Assembly (NCBI GenBank): GCA_015179125.1
Contig: WHVA01000085.1
Location: forward strand, 124,001 to 188,000
Length of the DNA: 64,000 nt
Source of the DNA: Gautieria morchelliformis
Lineage: Eukaryota > Basidiomycota > Agaricomycetes > Gomphales > Gomphaceae
Direction: 5' to 3'
Shown here: positions 35,708-47,048 of the stretch, one piece after another
Numbering within the stretch: the first letter of the stretch is position 1
How the letters are laid out: each line of letters opens with the position of its first letter
Made by a program: the position numbers and the translations under genes
Notes under the pieces: model-generated
Told to the model about the DNA's origin: nothing
Databases searched by the model: none
What the model saw: the letters and a program-made list of their open reading frames with translations, nothing else

Positions 35708-37157
35708 AAATTGGGAAATTTCATTTCGCATGTTTTTATGCTATGACTACCCAGACTCGTGGGCATATATGAATATGCTATTCGATTATTATTTGGCTAG
35801 CTGGTTGTCAGTATGGCAACAGCGGAGGAATACCCAGCTGCGGGGAAAACAGCCATGGCCATTGTGGGTCCTTATGGCCTCTATTAGATAATGCTCCCAA
35901 ACATAGCGCCCTAGATGCTCTATCATCTAATGGCCTTGGGCCCGCTCTGGGTTCACACCTGGTTCGAAGGACTTTCGAATATGGAAGCATATAGTCGTCA
36001 CAAGATGTCTGAAGGCACCGGTTAGTAAGAGGCCGACGATGCGGCGTAAATTCGTTCGTCAAGGTTAGGTTGATAAACCTCGTCGAGGAGGGAGTATATG
36101 AATTAGAACCCAGGGCCGGGTGGGGTGCAAATCAGAGAGGAAGGCACGTTGAGGCGATCCGACGTATGTTCGTTCGATATTGGTGACTACCTCACTGCGT
36201 GAATCGTACGTGGCTTTTGCGTGGATCCTTGGGTTGTGCATCGTTCATAGCAGCCCCCTTCTCCAGACCACATACGGTATGCCGAAGTCTGGCTGTGCCT
36301 TGCTGGAGGACCGTCCTATGCCAGTCCCAACACTCGACACACCGCCACAGCTCGAAACAACGCGACCCAACGCAGAGCAATAGCCGTACCCTCAGCCATC
36401 ACCCGATGAACGTGATATTCAATTATTCGCTCCTGTGCTTTGCTATGCGGTGCCCCTCCCCGCCCCGCCTCCCTTGTATTCACGACCTAAAATAAAGCTC
36501 ATTTATGCCTGTATACAAGGCCTAAGAACACTGAGATACCGCACTAAGACCGCTGCCGGCAAGCCACTAAATGTTCATGACCACTGATGGATTTCAGTAT
36601 GTGCAAATTGGACGAGAACAAACCAGGTAGCTGATTCCAAGCTCTTTTTGAACTTGTCTGCAGTTCTTTATGAACTGATTTTCCAGGCGCGCCGAAAGGA
36701 CTGATATTCAGTGCCCATTGTTCCTGCAGTGCACTGTCATACGGTTAGATGTCGCCAACCTAGCTTCGGTATGTACGGATCCGTAAGGCAGCCATATACA
36801 CGGCCATCTAGAGTTTAACTATCAGTTCATCTCATTTGGTCTGAATCTGATCGCGCACCAAGATACTAGAGCGCCGTACAGCAGCCTCGAGGTGATTGTG
36901 GACGTGTACTGGGACTAGCACGTGATGTAATGTTTTAGGTACTGTCACGTGATCCGATTACAGATCGGCCAGGCCTGGCCGTGCCAAACGGCCATGGCCG
37001 GCTCCTCGGCGTAATCCTGCACCGGCCATGTACAGTATGTGGATGTCAGTCAGGCGAAGTTTAGCTATGCCATGACCTTAAAAAAAAAGCCCCATTGAGA
37101 AGCGTATAATTGTCACCTGTCACCGACTTCCATCGAAAATTTGCTTTCGAGACTGCC
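35708..37157. other. Longest gene-poor stretch of the window (1.45 kb)
   Basis: No domain, tRNA or repeat was recognised. Small frames around 35808-36062 (-), 36180-36495 (+) and 36192-36380 (-) have random-looking composition. The right third (36890-36990) carries two CACGTGAT cores and GGCCATGGCC/CGGCCAGGCC-type palindromic GC boxes just upstream of APRT. A non-coding RNA cannot be excluded. Confidence 0.45.
36919..36953. promoter_or_regulatory. Paired E-box elements upstream of APRT
   Basis: CACGTGAT at 36919-36926 and TCACGTGAT at 36945-36953, 19 bp apart and about 205 bp before the APRT start. Same core as between FPGS and the BRCT gene. Suggests a bHLH-type regulator; binding not demonstrated. 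Confidence 0.4.
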
Positions 37158-37869
37158 ATGGGTGACGTCCAGTACTTGAAGAGTCTGTTAGGCTTGTATC
37201 CAGACTGGCCAAAAAAGGTCACTTTTCATTACTCTAATCCAGTCTTCAACTAATATCTGCACATAGGGCGTCAACTTTCTCGACATCTTCCCCATCCTGC
37301 GCGATCCTATCGCTTTCGAGTCCTTGATTACGCACTTCGTAGATCACATCACTTCGCACACCATCCCCAGCAACAAAAAAAATATCGACGTAGTTGTTGC
37401 CCTAGATGCTCGTGGCTTCCTCCTGGGACCTATAATCGCCTTGCGTTTGGGCGCTGCGTTCGTGCCTGTTCGCAAGAAGGGGAAGTTACCCGGCCCGTGC
37501 GTAACGGCTCAATATATCAAAGAATATGGGATAGTCAGTACATCTTGACAACTTGCCGAAATCAATTAACTTGTTTGTGCAACTGCGTAGGACTCCTTTG
37601 AAATGCAGACAAACGCCATAAAGCCAGGGAACAATGTCATAATTGTCGACGACCTTATCGCGACAGGTAGGAGTGACATTCCAAACCTTTCGGGTGGTTC
37701 CCTCAGAGATTTGTAACCTACAGGCGGATCCGCAAAAGCCGCTGGCGAGCTCGTATCAGCACAAGGGGGCAAGACTCTTGAATACTTGTTTATCATCGGT
37801 GTGCCTTTCCTCAAAGGATCAGACAAACTAGACGCCCCGACGTACACGATGATGGATGCCGAAGACTGA
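37158..37869 (+). CDS. APT1: Adenine phosphoribosyltransferase
   Basis: Purine-salvage enzyme making AMP from adenine and PRPP. ATG at 37158: MGDVQYLKSLLGLYPDWPKK, intron, GVNFLDIFPILRDPIAFESL. The core follows with DVVVALDARGFLLGPIIALR, LGAAFVPVRKKGKLPGPCV and, after an intron, DSFEMQTNAIKPGNNVIIVD. The PRPP-binding loop VIIVDDLIATGG is intact, with an intron inside it, and the C-terminus reads AAGELVSAQGGKTLEYLFII then GVPFLKGSDKLDAP. Stop TGA at 37867-37869. About 180 residues, matching fungal APRT. Its stop is 41 bp from the EDEM-type gene's stop, so the two genes converge closely. Confidence 0.95.
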
Positions 37870-37909
37870 GATTGTCTTGTGTAATCATCGATCAGTGCCA
37901 GTCATTAAT

Positions 37910-40900
37910 TTAGACCAATAATTCAACATTTATTAAGGCTCGTCCATTAACATATAATATTCGTCCATCCAGGGCATTTTTATCCCATTCCTCACCGTGA
38001 GCCTGTGTGCGTGTGGGTGCGGCCTTGCCCTGGTTTTCTACCAGCATCCGCACACCAATGCCACGGGCAGAGGCCAAATCTAAGAGGTCTGTCACCGATT
38101 GAGCCTCTGTTTGGCCAACGACGACCAAAGCGACGTCTGACAGATGTGACTGAGCATAGTCCAGCTCACTGGAATCTGCAGTCGGGTTGATGGGGTCGTT
38201 CGTGTCAGAGGCAACGATTACTCCAGCGGCGCCTGCAGCCTTTCCCATGGAAAGTTTCTGTAGGAACGTACATCCACCGCGTCCAACAAATAGCACGGCC
38301 TCCGGCTCAATAGAACCTTCCATATAGGCCGAGCAGCCTTTAAGATTAGTCTCTCCGGGGCGAATAACAGGCAACGGGCTACTGCCACTAAAGCGTAACG
38401 GCTCTGGGGACGTCTGCCCTTCTTCCGTTAGCATACCGGCTGGGTCGCCGGCGAACATAGAAGTGAAGGCTGTTACTGCAACTTTGTCTTCGACTGACCC
38501 GAAGCCTGATCCAAATGGCAACACAGTGTCTATGTTGTCAAGATGGAAATGCAAGCGGATGTCAGACTTGCGCTGTATGTTTTTATTAGCCTTGCTGTTT
38601 GTTCCAAGTTTCAAGGCGGAATCGTTTAAATAGACTTTCTGGCCCGTGCGAACTGCGAATGGTCCAACTAGAGTTGTTGCAAGTCAGTAAGAGTAGAATA
38701 GCGGATACAATCAATGGACTTTTCGTGATATCATATCCCGTGCCATCTAGCCGGCTAGTGACATATGTCCTGAGCCCCGTCATGTTTGTTATGACATAAC
38801 CATCGTGTACTTCATGGAGTTTCGTCCGGTCAGGTGATGGATCCTCTGATGCCATACTTCCATCTGCTGAAAAGACAAAATTCCAAGACTGACACAAAGT
38901 CAGCTACTGAAACCTTGCACACGAGAGGGCGCACATATACGTCTACGCGTGGCGACTCGCACCAAGCCTCACTCATCCAGAACACCGAATCCTCATCACT
39001 AGCTCGAGAGCGCTCGTCCCCGCCAACAGTCACTCGGGCATACTCTGCATCCTCACGACTGCGAACCGATCCAGCAAGCCCATGTAAATCATCTAGTGGA
39101 TTCCATGGATGCCGTGTCGGATTGTAGGCGGGACATTGCAGATTCTCAGATCGACGCAGGTGTCGACGAATTGCAGAGGGTTGTTTAATGAGTTCGCGTG
39201 GAAGGGTGAGCAGATGACCTTCCGTGGTAAATATCATATTTGAATCGTCGGAATGCAGTTGGTTACCCTCGTCAAACAAAAGATACAGATACTATAGATA
39301 TAATCATTAAAATGGCGGAGAGCACCAGCATGAAAACCTCACTTTTAACGTCTCACTTAGCACAAAGGATTCCATCCTATCGTCACGCTTGTTGGTCAAG
39401 AGATTCGCGATAGATGCCAAGCCACAATCCACTTTGGCTCGTGATATGAGGTCCAACAAAACGCGTTCGCCCACGTCAAGGTATAAAGTATCGCGAGTGG
39501 CCTTGAGAAGCATGGATTAAATCACTAAGGATGTGATTTTTTTGTACTTACGCGATATAAAAAATACGTAGACTCAATAAACTCTGATAATGAGTCAATG
39601 TATGCCATTCGGATGGTAATACAGGCCATACCAGGTCGAAGGGGGTATTGCCAAGCAGAGGGAAGGCGAGCATTGAGGTCGAATACCTCGGGTATCCCAG
39701 AGAACCGTCGCCATATATTCCAATCTAATACATGTATCAGCGCCTAGTCCGTGGCATGGAAATCAAACGGCAAGACCGCATACAGATCAAGTGCGACTTA
39801 ATGGCATTTTGCACATCCCCAGCCAGTACCTGCCAGATACATTAATGGTCAGGTTTCTGGGTGATAGACAAAGCCTGCCTGAAGTCCACTCCAGAAAGAG
39901 CTCAGAGAGTCAGTGGACGCATAAGTCAATTCGCCAGTTTTCATGTTGACTTGTCGAAACTGTTTCATGGACATCAGCCAGGTAAGTAAGGTTCACGGTG
40001 AATGACTTACCCAATGTCCTTCATGGCCTCTGGCATAACGCATCACATTGCCGTAGGCTTCGTTCCATACATCGAAGAACTCGACCTCGCCTTCAAGATT
40101 CAAGTTTTTGTCTTACTTTATGCTGCTCAGACTCACCACTTAAGATGTACCATTTGAATGCATATTCGTAAAAACTGTCGACTCCTGCACCAATCCCCGT
40201 CGCGTCTGACAACCATGTCTAGCGCACAATACTCAGTAGACAGCCAGGAAACAGAAATACTTGCGTACCTACCCCAGTCCCGGCATTGATCGTGTTGCCA
40301 ACTAGGCCTATATCAGACTTTCTATTCCAGATAGCAAAAAACGATTTATATGCGGCTTGCTCAAATCGTGAGTCGCCCGTCAAGCGGCTCAAGACGCCAA
40401 ACTCAATTATCAGCGAGCCAGCGCCTGCTGTGCCTGCATAAATGGAAATGATGAGACAGCAAGAGTTGGTTGAGATGCGTGGCACTAACAAGTTTCCAAA
40501 GACTCCCCAGGTAGCACTCCATGACGAAGGTTCACCTAGGCCAGGTTGAGCATAATATACAGTATGACAATACACTAAAGAGTTTACTCGAGCGTAAGGA
40601 ATTCCTGTCGAAGTTTTAAAGGCCGGTAGTAGCCTTAGCCCAAGGTCATAGGCCAGATTCAGAAGCTGAATATTCACTGAGGCCTCAGAGTCAATAGATC
40701 ATAGAGAAATTTGTAACTACCTCGCCCTTGTACCATTTCAGGTGAAACCTATGGTTGGGATTTGAGGCAAATTGGTGACCAGACAAAAGACCTCCTAGAA
40801 CTCGAATATTGGTTTCAAACACTTGTGGTCTGCTATCAATATCGAAAGAGTGGACGGCATTGATCACATTCTGAACTGCTTGTGCGAAGCCTCGACGGTC

Positions 40901-41531
40901 GTTCATGACAACGAACGTGTCAAGCACGTCGATGAGCGTTACCGAGAAATTTCCAGCTACATCGTTGACAACCCAATCATCCCTGAAATATGACAGGGAA
41001 TCACACCGTAGACCATATATATGAGATGTGGTGAGACGTGGTGAGTAAACTATTCAGCGTTTACACTACGGGAAGACCAGTTAATCCACTCACGGATCCT
41101 CGTAAGTTGGTCCCCTGCCGGTGCATGAAATGGGACGTAACTGTCGACTAAGCGTTCAGCACATACACGCATGATAGAGGTCGAAAATATCCACCTCGTC
41201 CATTGGATACGCTACATACATACTTCATGAATTTAAAACGATCCAACAGACCTCTCGAAACCTACCATGTTCCATGTAATTATTGAAGGCATGGGTCCAC
41301 AAATTCCTGGTCTCTTCCCTGGATGGTGGGAGTAGAGTCAGGGTTTGGAAACACTCCAACACCGTGTACAAGATCGAACCGGAAGGTCAGCTTCTTTAGC
41401 GAGGTCCAAGGAGTAACACGTTTGACGTCGGGAGCCTTTTCCCAGAACCATTTTGCATGAACTGGCGGGAGTAGCACGGCCAGAAAGGCAAGGAGGATAC
41501 AAGCTTGCCTCCACAAGTAGCACAAGCTCAT
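37910..41531 (-). CDS. GH47 EDEM/Mnl-type alpha-mannosidase-like protein with PA domain
   Basis: ER quality-control glycosidase of family GH47 that trims or reads N-glycans on misfolded proteins (ERAD). ATG at 41531 starts a signal peptide, [20 protein letters not shown], then KWFWEK. Exons: [43 protein letters not shown] with [58 protein letters not shown] and [16 protein letters not shown]. The C-terminal exon holds a protease-associated domain ([20 protein letters not shown] then [10 protein letters not shown]) and ends [16 protein letters not shown] at 37910. Class I alpha-mannosidases of the ER lack PA domains, so EDEM/Mnl1 type is preferred. Around 15 introns. No KDEL-like end. Whether it trims or only binds glycans is not visible. 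Confidence 0.85.
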
Positions 41532-41602
41532 CCCACTGGCGTGGTAACCTGCAAGCAAGTTGTGCTGTCACTTGTGTTGCAATTCGGTTACGTAACACCG
41601 AA
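41532..41602. promoter_or_regulatory. Shared divergent promoter, EDEM-type gene / UPF0148 gene
   Basis: Only 71 bp between start codons, so at least one promoter must extend into the other gene's 5' region. No TATA-like box is visible. The sequence contains GGTTACGTAACACC, with the palindrome GTTACGTAAC in it. Confidence 0.45.
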
Positions 41603-42760
41603 ATGAGCAGAATCACAGACGTGTCTAGCAGACTCGGGGAGTATATGCTGAGAGGCTATGTGTTGACTGACGAAGGTTGTCCTATTTGCTCTATCCCCAT
41701 GGTCAGATCTCCTTCTGAACAGACTCCTGAACGTCTCTTCTGTGTTCAATGTCAAGCCACGCCAAATAACGGCACGTCTTTTCCTTGCTAGAACAGTAGT
41801 ATCTGTTTATCTCATGACTCGTACAGGTCCAGTACCGTCTCCGGTAGCTAGGGGATGCGTCCACCCTCCGAGTACTACCAGTGCTTCGAGCGAAGAACTC
41901 TCTCGCGTTTCAACACCTCCTACAGAGATATCAGATGCCCTAAGCTCTCCAACATTCGCACCTCCTCCTAACCCTCAGGAGATGGTACGTCGGCGTGCAC
42001 AGTCTGATATGGCTTCGGCCGAAATTGGAAAACGGATGCTGCGAGGTTGGGCGATGCTGGCTGAAGAATGTCCGAATGACTCTTGTTATGGGGTGCCTCT
42101 TATACGGCCACCGATGGCTGGAGGTGAGAAAGACCCGAGAAAAGTTAGTCGTTGTAAGTATTATTATGGGTTTTAACCTCTTATTTGATAGGAATGCGTA
42201 GTTTGTGGACATGTGTACATCTACCAACGGGATGCCCATGGCCTGGATACCCTGGTGCCCTTGCAAGTAACAGATTCTGCCACGGTTTCCGTCCCTTCTC
42301 AGAATGTTTCGTCTCGCATCGATATTACAACGCCAACCATAGGCGTAGTCCCTGGGGGAATTGGTCGTAATTCGGTGAATGTGGTTTTCATTATTGACAT
42401 ACATCGTTACAGCTTCGACTGACAGACTGACTATCTAATTTACACCCAAAGCTTGGTCGTCATAATGAGATTAATACTCAGGTACTTTCGTCTCAAAATC
42501 ATTGGTTAACTGGATCTTACTGTTTGTAGACTTCGACGCCACCCTCGATACTCTCCGCCCTTGGCGAATCAAAGGAATCCTTGGAACACTCTCTCCACAT
42601 CCTTGCGGCTCAATTGGAATTAATGTCCAACCAGGTCCCGATAGACTATGTGACAGTCGGCGGTATTGCTCACAGCATGGAACAGGTGACAACCGCGTTG
42701 GGAACTGTCGCGGGTTTGAATTTTCAAGAAAATAATAGGCATGTAAACACGCGTACCTAA
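41603..42760 (+). CDS. UPF0148 (Auto_anti-p27) zinc-ribbon protein, two copies of the domain
   Basis: Relative of the human autoantigen p27/SSSCA1-type proteins; molecular role unclear. ATG at 41603, MSRITDVSSRLGEYMLRGYV. The first domain reads LTDEGCPICSIPMVRSP and CVQC, the second, about 100 residues later, IGKRMLRGWAMLAEECPNDS with a CYGVPLIRPP segment and ECVVCGHVYIYQRD: in both, an RL(G)xxMLRG[YW] helix precedes a CxxC-type ribbon. Between them is a Pro/Ser linker (PSTTSASSEELSRVSTPP). The C-terminal exon forms a helix, ESLEHSLHILAAQLELMSNQ, then HSMEQVTTALG, and stops at 42758-42760. Start codons of this gene and the EDEM gene are 71 bp apart on opposite strands. Confidence 0.78.
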
Positions 42761-42951
42761 CTTCAGATGTATCACCCGTAGTCTTGGCTATCTCACTTAA
42801 TGTGCCTTGAGGCCCCAGCCTCGCCATTCACACGTGTTGACATGATACATGAGAGCGTTCAGAGTACTTGCTTCACGTTTAGCATGAGGTTCCCGCCTTT
42901 CACCGACGTTAAAAACATACACTCTGACCCAGAACTCTGAAGATTTACCAC

Positions 42952-44516
42952 ATGAGAATGCCCCGCTTCCTTCAACCTTTCAGGCGTCGGGACCGGGGAG
43001 TGCAGCCAGAATATATAGAGGACCCCCTTGCCTCGAGTTACAGTGATCCTTATGATTACAATCAATCCAGCCTGCCTAGATCAGGATCGCGGTGGCGGAA
43101 CATGCTAACCAAACGTGACCGACCGGTGAGCAGACTGTTCTACTCGACGGCGCGCTTGCGTAACAGATCCACGGAACAGAGAGACGCAGTGTATGTGGAC
43201 GAGGCTAGCGAGGAGTATCTAGCACCATCAGATGTCGGACGTGCGCCAATGGCCAACGACTACCGTCACCGACCATCATCACGCAGGGCCAGAGAGGTCG
43301 ATCGATACTCGGATAGTAGTATCACAGATTCAAACAGTCTTCCAGTGCGATATCCAAGACAGGGTTCGGAGACGCAGTTTCTACGGGACCCTCCGCCGCA
43401 AGCCTTTGATCATGAGCCTGCACCATATGTGCACAGGATGCCATCACACGAGTCATTCCATCCGGAATCGGTGCCCCATCCCTTGGACCAGGATCCCTCG
43501 GATGTACCGCCATTCGTTGCGCCCCCTGGTGAGGTATACATGGATGGGCCGATAGCTCTCCAGGACCATGACCCTGAGAATGTCTCCCAGTACACGCAGG
43601 ATCCACCAGTAATACATGGGGAGCATAGGAGATTTCGACCGAGAAGAGGCGAGCCCGTCACAGTTGGAGGAGTGAGGATCGAAGTGGATGGTACCGGCAG
43701 AGATGGGAGACATAGGGGACGTAGGTCAAGGTCGAGATCCGTTGATAGCTATTCTTCAGGCGTAAGTCATGACTTCCATACAGAGGTAGGTTGATGTCTC
43801 ACACTATTGTCAGAGCTCCCGAAGTTACACGTCGTCTTCCTCGTTCGAGGAGCAGCAACCGATAATAATATCAGCAGACCCGCATACCGAGATAGAGGTT
43901 CACAATTATTATCACTATGAACTAGACCATTCTAACAAGCGGAGTAGATTGGGAACGAGCGTGATGGTTTCGTACCATATGAACAATACTTGGAGGATCA
44001 GGAGGCAAGACGCCGAGCTAGAAGACATCGTCACAGGAGAACGCCAGAAGAGGAGGTATACGTTGTGCCAGCCGGCGCCAATGTGATCTTCGTGGACGAG
44101 GACGGGAGAGAGCTGCACAGGTGCGTCCCCCCGCAATGATTTGATTTTTTGATACTAATGTACTCGGCTCGTAAATAAGAGTGGGTGAATTCGACGATCG
44201 CCATTCGCGAAGGAGACGAAACTCCAGAGCGAGAACCACACGTCAGGTTGATGGCTCCTACTTGGTTGAATTCTAGGGTCATCCCCAGATTCTTCCGGAG
44301 TATGAGGCTCGCAAAGAGACACGGACACGAGCGGAGTACATGGAGCGCGCAATCCAGACCGAATGTCTCGAAGTCGGAGGGGTGACGAGGCGACCCACAG
44401 AGAACCCACCCGAAAGACGGGAAGAGGGCCACTCGGCTCTAACGATGCACAAGAACATGCGCCGATTCATGGAGTCACGCCCTGCTTCACCTTACCATTC
44501 AAGTTCCATCAGATAG
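42952..44516 (+). CDS. Unknown Arg/Asp-rich disordered protein
   Basis: Not recognised. ATG at 42952 (MRMPRFLQPFRRRDRGVQPE), or the second Met at 42958. Dense in Arg, Asp, Ser, Tyr and Pro: YDYNQSSLPRSGSRW, YRHRPSSRRAREVDRYSDSS, then a P/H-rich stretch. The first exon ends near GGC at 43760 in RRSRSRSVDSYSSG. Further exons give SSRSYTSSSSFEEQQPIIIS, then IGNERDGFVPYEQYLEDQEA-type sequence with RRRARRHRHRRTPEEEVYVV and NVIFVDEDGRELHR, the only compact, conserved-looking element. The last exon encodes HPQILPEYEARKETRTRAEY and ends RPASPYHSSSIR, stop TAG 44514-44516. At least three introns. No fold, membrane helix or signal peptide is evident. Function unknown. Confidence 0.6.
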
Positions 44517-44716
44517 CGAAGCTGAAGCCTTAAAAACCTTTCGTCCCAGACGAGCACCGCTGCATGAGAGCCAGACACTCTTCAGGGTACCTTGCCCACG
44601 TCCCATGCAAGCATGCCTCGTGAGTAAGCGTCGGGGGTGATGGCCTAAACCTTAAACACGACTGGCCAAGTAATCAATCCTGACAATAGTTATAAGTGTG
44701 CACAATTGTTGACTTT

Positions 44717-45828
44717 TCATCGTTTCCTTTTACCCAATGATCCGCGACCACGGGCACTTCGCACATTCTGCACACTGCCAATCTCTTCTGGCGTGAGTTT
44801 CAACATACCACCCGAAAATCTCCCGACGCCCATCTTCAATCCACGGTCCCTCCTGCGCGGCTGGGTGCTACTTGAGGCTGAAAATAGTCTTTTAAGAGCA
44901 GGATGATAATTTCCAACGTCTTTAGCCTTGTGCTACATAAGAATGACGTTTGAAATGAATGTATGGCTCATACCTCATTCAAAGATTTGACATCTCTTTC
45001 CTTCTGCTTGGCCACCATCCCGTCTCGAACTCCTTTACTCGCCTTCTTCCTCTCTTCCTGACGAACATTACTCTCGCCTTTGCCTAATTGTGAATCACCG
45101 GCTAGCTCCAACACACGACCTGCAAGTGCTTTGCGCCGCTGTGCTGCTGTCAAGCCTAATTCTGGGTTCAGAGAGCCAGATAGGAGCTGGGTGTGAACTA
45201 GCCGATGTAGCAGAGCATCGTTATGAGCATTAGAACTATCAAACAACACATTAGCGTTGGTTTTATCTCGAAGACATCGACTGAAAACAACTAACATTTC
45301 TTTTTCGACATCCTCGTTGCTTCTCGGGCCGTCACTGGCCTCCTTGGAAGACTCCTTTAGCCTAGCCACCTTCGATGACTACCTTTACAGTTTAGCATGG
45401 TTCAATAGCATTGTTTCTTAGACAAGAATAACACCGACCATAAAAGAGCGGCCTTGCGTTTTGGTTGTACGTGATGTCGATGATCCAGAGAACACTACCA
45501 CCTCAGGTGTACACACCGAGTTTGAGCCAACTAACCACATTTTATTCAGGAATCAATGACAACAAGCATTATAAAGCTACGCACCCTCTGACCTGGTCTC
45601 AGCAGATTCAGTAAGATCCTTGTTCGTATCGCTTTCATATCCAAAACCAGCCCATTCCTCTAGCTCCTCGTCAAAGGTTGTTGACCTGGCGAAGTCAGGA
45701 AGGCTTTCATCATCCTTCGTCCATTCTTGCTTGGTTCCAAGGTCTGCAAAAGAGCTCAAGAACTCCTTGCCCTGCGCCTCTAAGCTCGCAAGGAGATCCT
45801 TTTCACTCATTGGCGAGGAATCGCTCAT
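44717..45828 (-). CDS. FAF1: Faf1-like ribosome biogenesis factor (C1orf131/DUF4602 family)
   Basis: Predicted nucleolar SSU-processome factor for 18S rRNA maturation. Four exons keep one frame: 45828-45585, 45530-45439, 45378-44974 and 44926-44717 (951 nt, 316 residues). Yeast Faf1 is of similar size. Matching features: an N-terminal helix MSEKDLLASLEAQGKEFLSS, the short strand block PEVVVFSGSSTSR, a basic middle (TAAQRRKALAGRVLEL, RQEERKKASKGVRDGMV) and the C-terminal GRFSGGMLKLTPEEIGSVQN with a basic tail GRGSLGKRKR. Without splicing these look like two separate small frames (45828-45577 and 45369-44968); the 54-nt intron 45531-45584 links them. The yeast comparison is from memory of the family, so orthology is moderate. 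The start is 9-33 bp from the start of the opposite gene. Confidence 0.65.
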
Positions 45829-45861
45829 TATTATGTAATGAGCGCTTGCCACGACTACACC
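45829..45861. promoter_or_regulatory. Extremely short divergent promoter Faf1-like / DUF7719
   Basis: Start codons are 33 bp apart, or 9 bp if the DUF7719 gene starts at 45838. The two transcripts must therefore have overlapping or leaderless 5' ends, or the promoter lies within coding sequence. Confidence 0.45.
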
Positions 45862-46603
45862 ATGGCGAAAAGAAAAGCGAAGTCCAAAGGCCCTGAGAAT
45901 ACTCTTCAGGATATCTCGGAAGCTGAGCAATGGAGGCTTATTAACGAAACTCGCATCCTTGACAAAGTCGAGGAATCACATGCATCACTAGACACGGCGG
46001 ACGCAATTTTCAACGCTATTCTATTCATTATACCCTTCTCGTGCTTGTATCTCATGATGGACATGTAAGTATTCGTTCCCATAACTTGACTCACTCTCAT
46101 CTATAGAAGTCTTATACACCAACAATATGGGAAGCATCCTTCACCACGAGAATTCGCTGGACGATTGTTGACGGCAGTTCCAGGTGTGTTGTTCATAGAG
46201 ACGGTGTCACACTGATTAATCAGTATCCAGTTTTGTCTATATTCATCTTTTATAGTGCGTATATATCCACCCTTTATCCATTGAACAACTAATCAACTAA
46301 TACCAATATAGCCAGCCATCATAAACACAAACGTTTGACGCAAGTGGGGTTATTCTTGGCCTCCATAGCTGCTGGGACCCGACTCATATGGCTTGTCAAC
46401 CGCGCACCCTGGCTTGTCGTCATACGCCAGGTAAAGTCGCGTAACATCTCACCCCCACTTACCAACGGCAATTCATATAGTGTCCACCACTGGCTACCGT
46501 CTGGATCTACGCCATTGCTGTGTTAAATCTTTTACCTGCAGTCATTGGCCTTGCTCTAGTGGGGGTGTGGTTTTGGTTTTCTGATATGAAACTATTCTTC
46601 TAA
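45862..46603 (+). CDS. DUF7719 integral membrane protein
   Basis: Small fungal multi-pass protein of unknown function. ATG at 45862 (MAKRKAKSKGPENTLQDISE); an in-frame ATG at 45838 would add MSACHDYT. A hydrophilic N-terminus precedes four predicted membrane helices: AIFNAILFIIPFSCLYLMMD, VLSIFIFYTS, LTQVGLFLASIAAGTRLIWL and LATVWIYAIAVLNLLPAVIG with LALVGVWFWFS. The segment APWLVVIRQCPPLATVWIYA is the most family-like part. It ends SDMKLFF, stop TAA 46601-46603. Four introns (near 46064, 46180, 46255, 46430). Divergent to the Faf1-like gene. No catalytic residues are visible. Confidence 0.68.
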
Positions 46604-47048
46604 ATTTCAGACCATATTTAATTGCAATTCACCCATTTTAACTGAGAAGAGGCACATAGTTATTGAATGTCCCCCTAAGTTTGTCTGGAAGTTGAGATGC
46701 CTGCAAGAACGCCTAAAGCGACAGAAGCCCAATCGATTGAACGACATGGGGTGGGGGGATTCGACGAGTGCGATACGCGTCGATATCATTGTATGCTCCG
46801 TGATACGCCTATACTCGGGATGTGATCTTTCTCCCGGACGGCACCTTGTAGGAGCGAATGAAGATAGAGAGAGAGAAAGAGAGAAATTTACGCAAGCTGA
46901 GTTGCCGAATCTGGGTATGCCGGCGTAAAGGCTTCAAATTTGTCAGCGTAGACCGTAGAATCCGAATAATTAATTGGCATATACGACTCATGCACGGCGA
47001 TGATGATAGGAGGGGGTGTCTCGAGTTCCAATACATGAGCCAAGGTAA
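46604..47048. other. Convergent intergenic stretch with GA-rich simple repeat
   Basis: Between two stop codons. A purine tract (46862-46887, GATAGAGAGAGAGAAAGAGA within it) is a simple repeat. One alternative minus-strand exon, about 47000-46888, reads PPPIIIAVHESYMPINYSDS and could be a further 3' exon of the unknown minus-strand gene, but its splice phase does not fit the visible donor. Confidence 0.4.

Noticed and set aside
35945-35975. Second T-loop-like GGTTCGAAG in the gene-poor stretch
   Set aside because: Stems on either side do not pair; no tRNA cloverleaf.
46862-46887. GA-rich repeat as a transposon or satellite
   Set aside because: Only a short purine tract in an intergenic stretch; not long enough to call more than a simple repeat.
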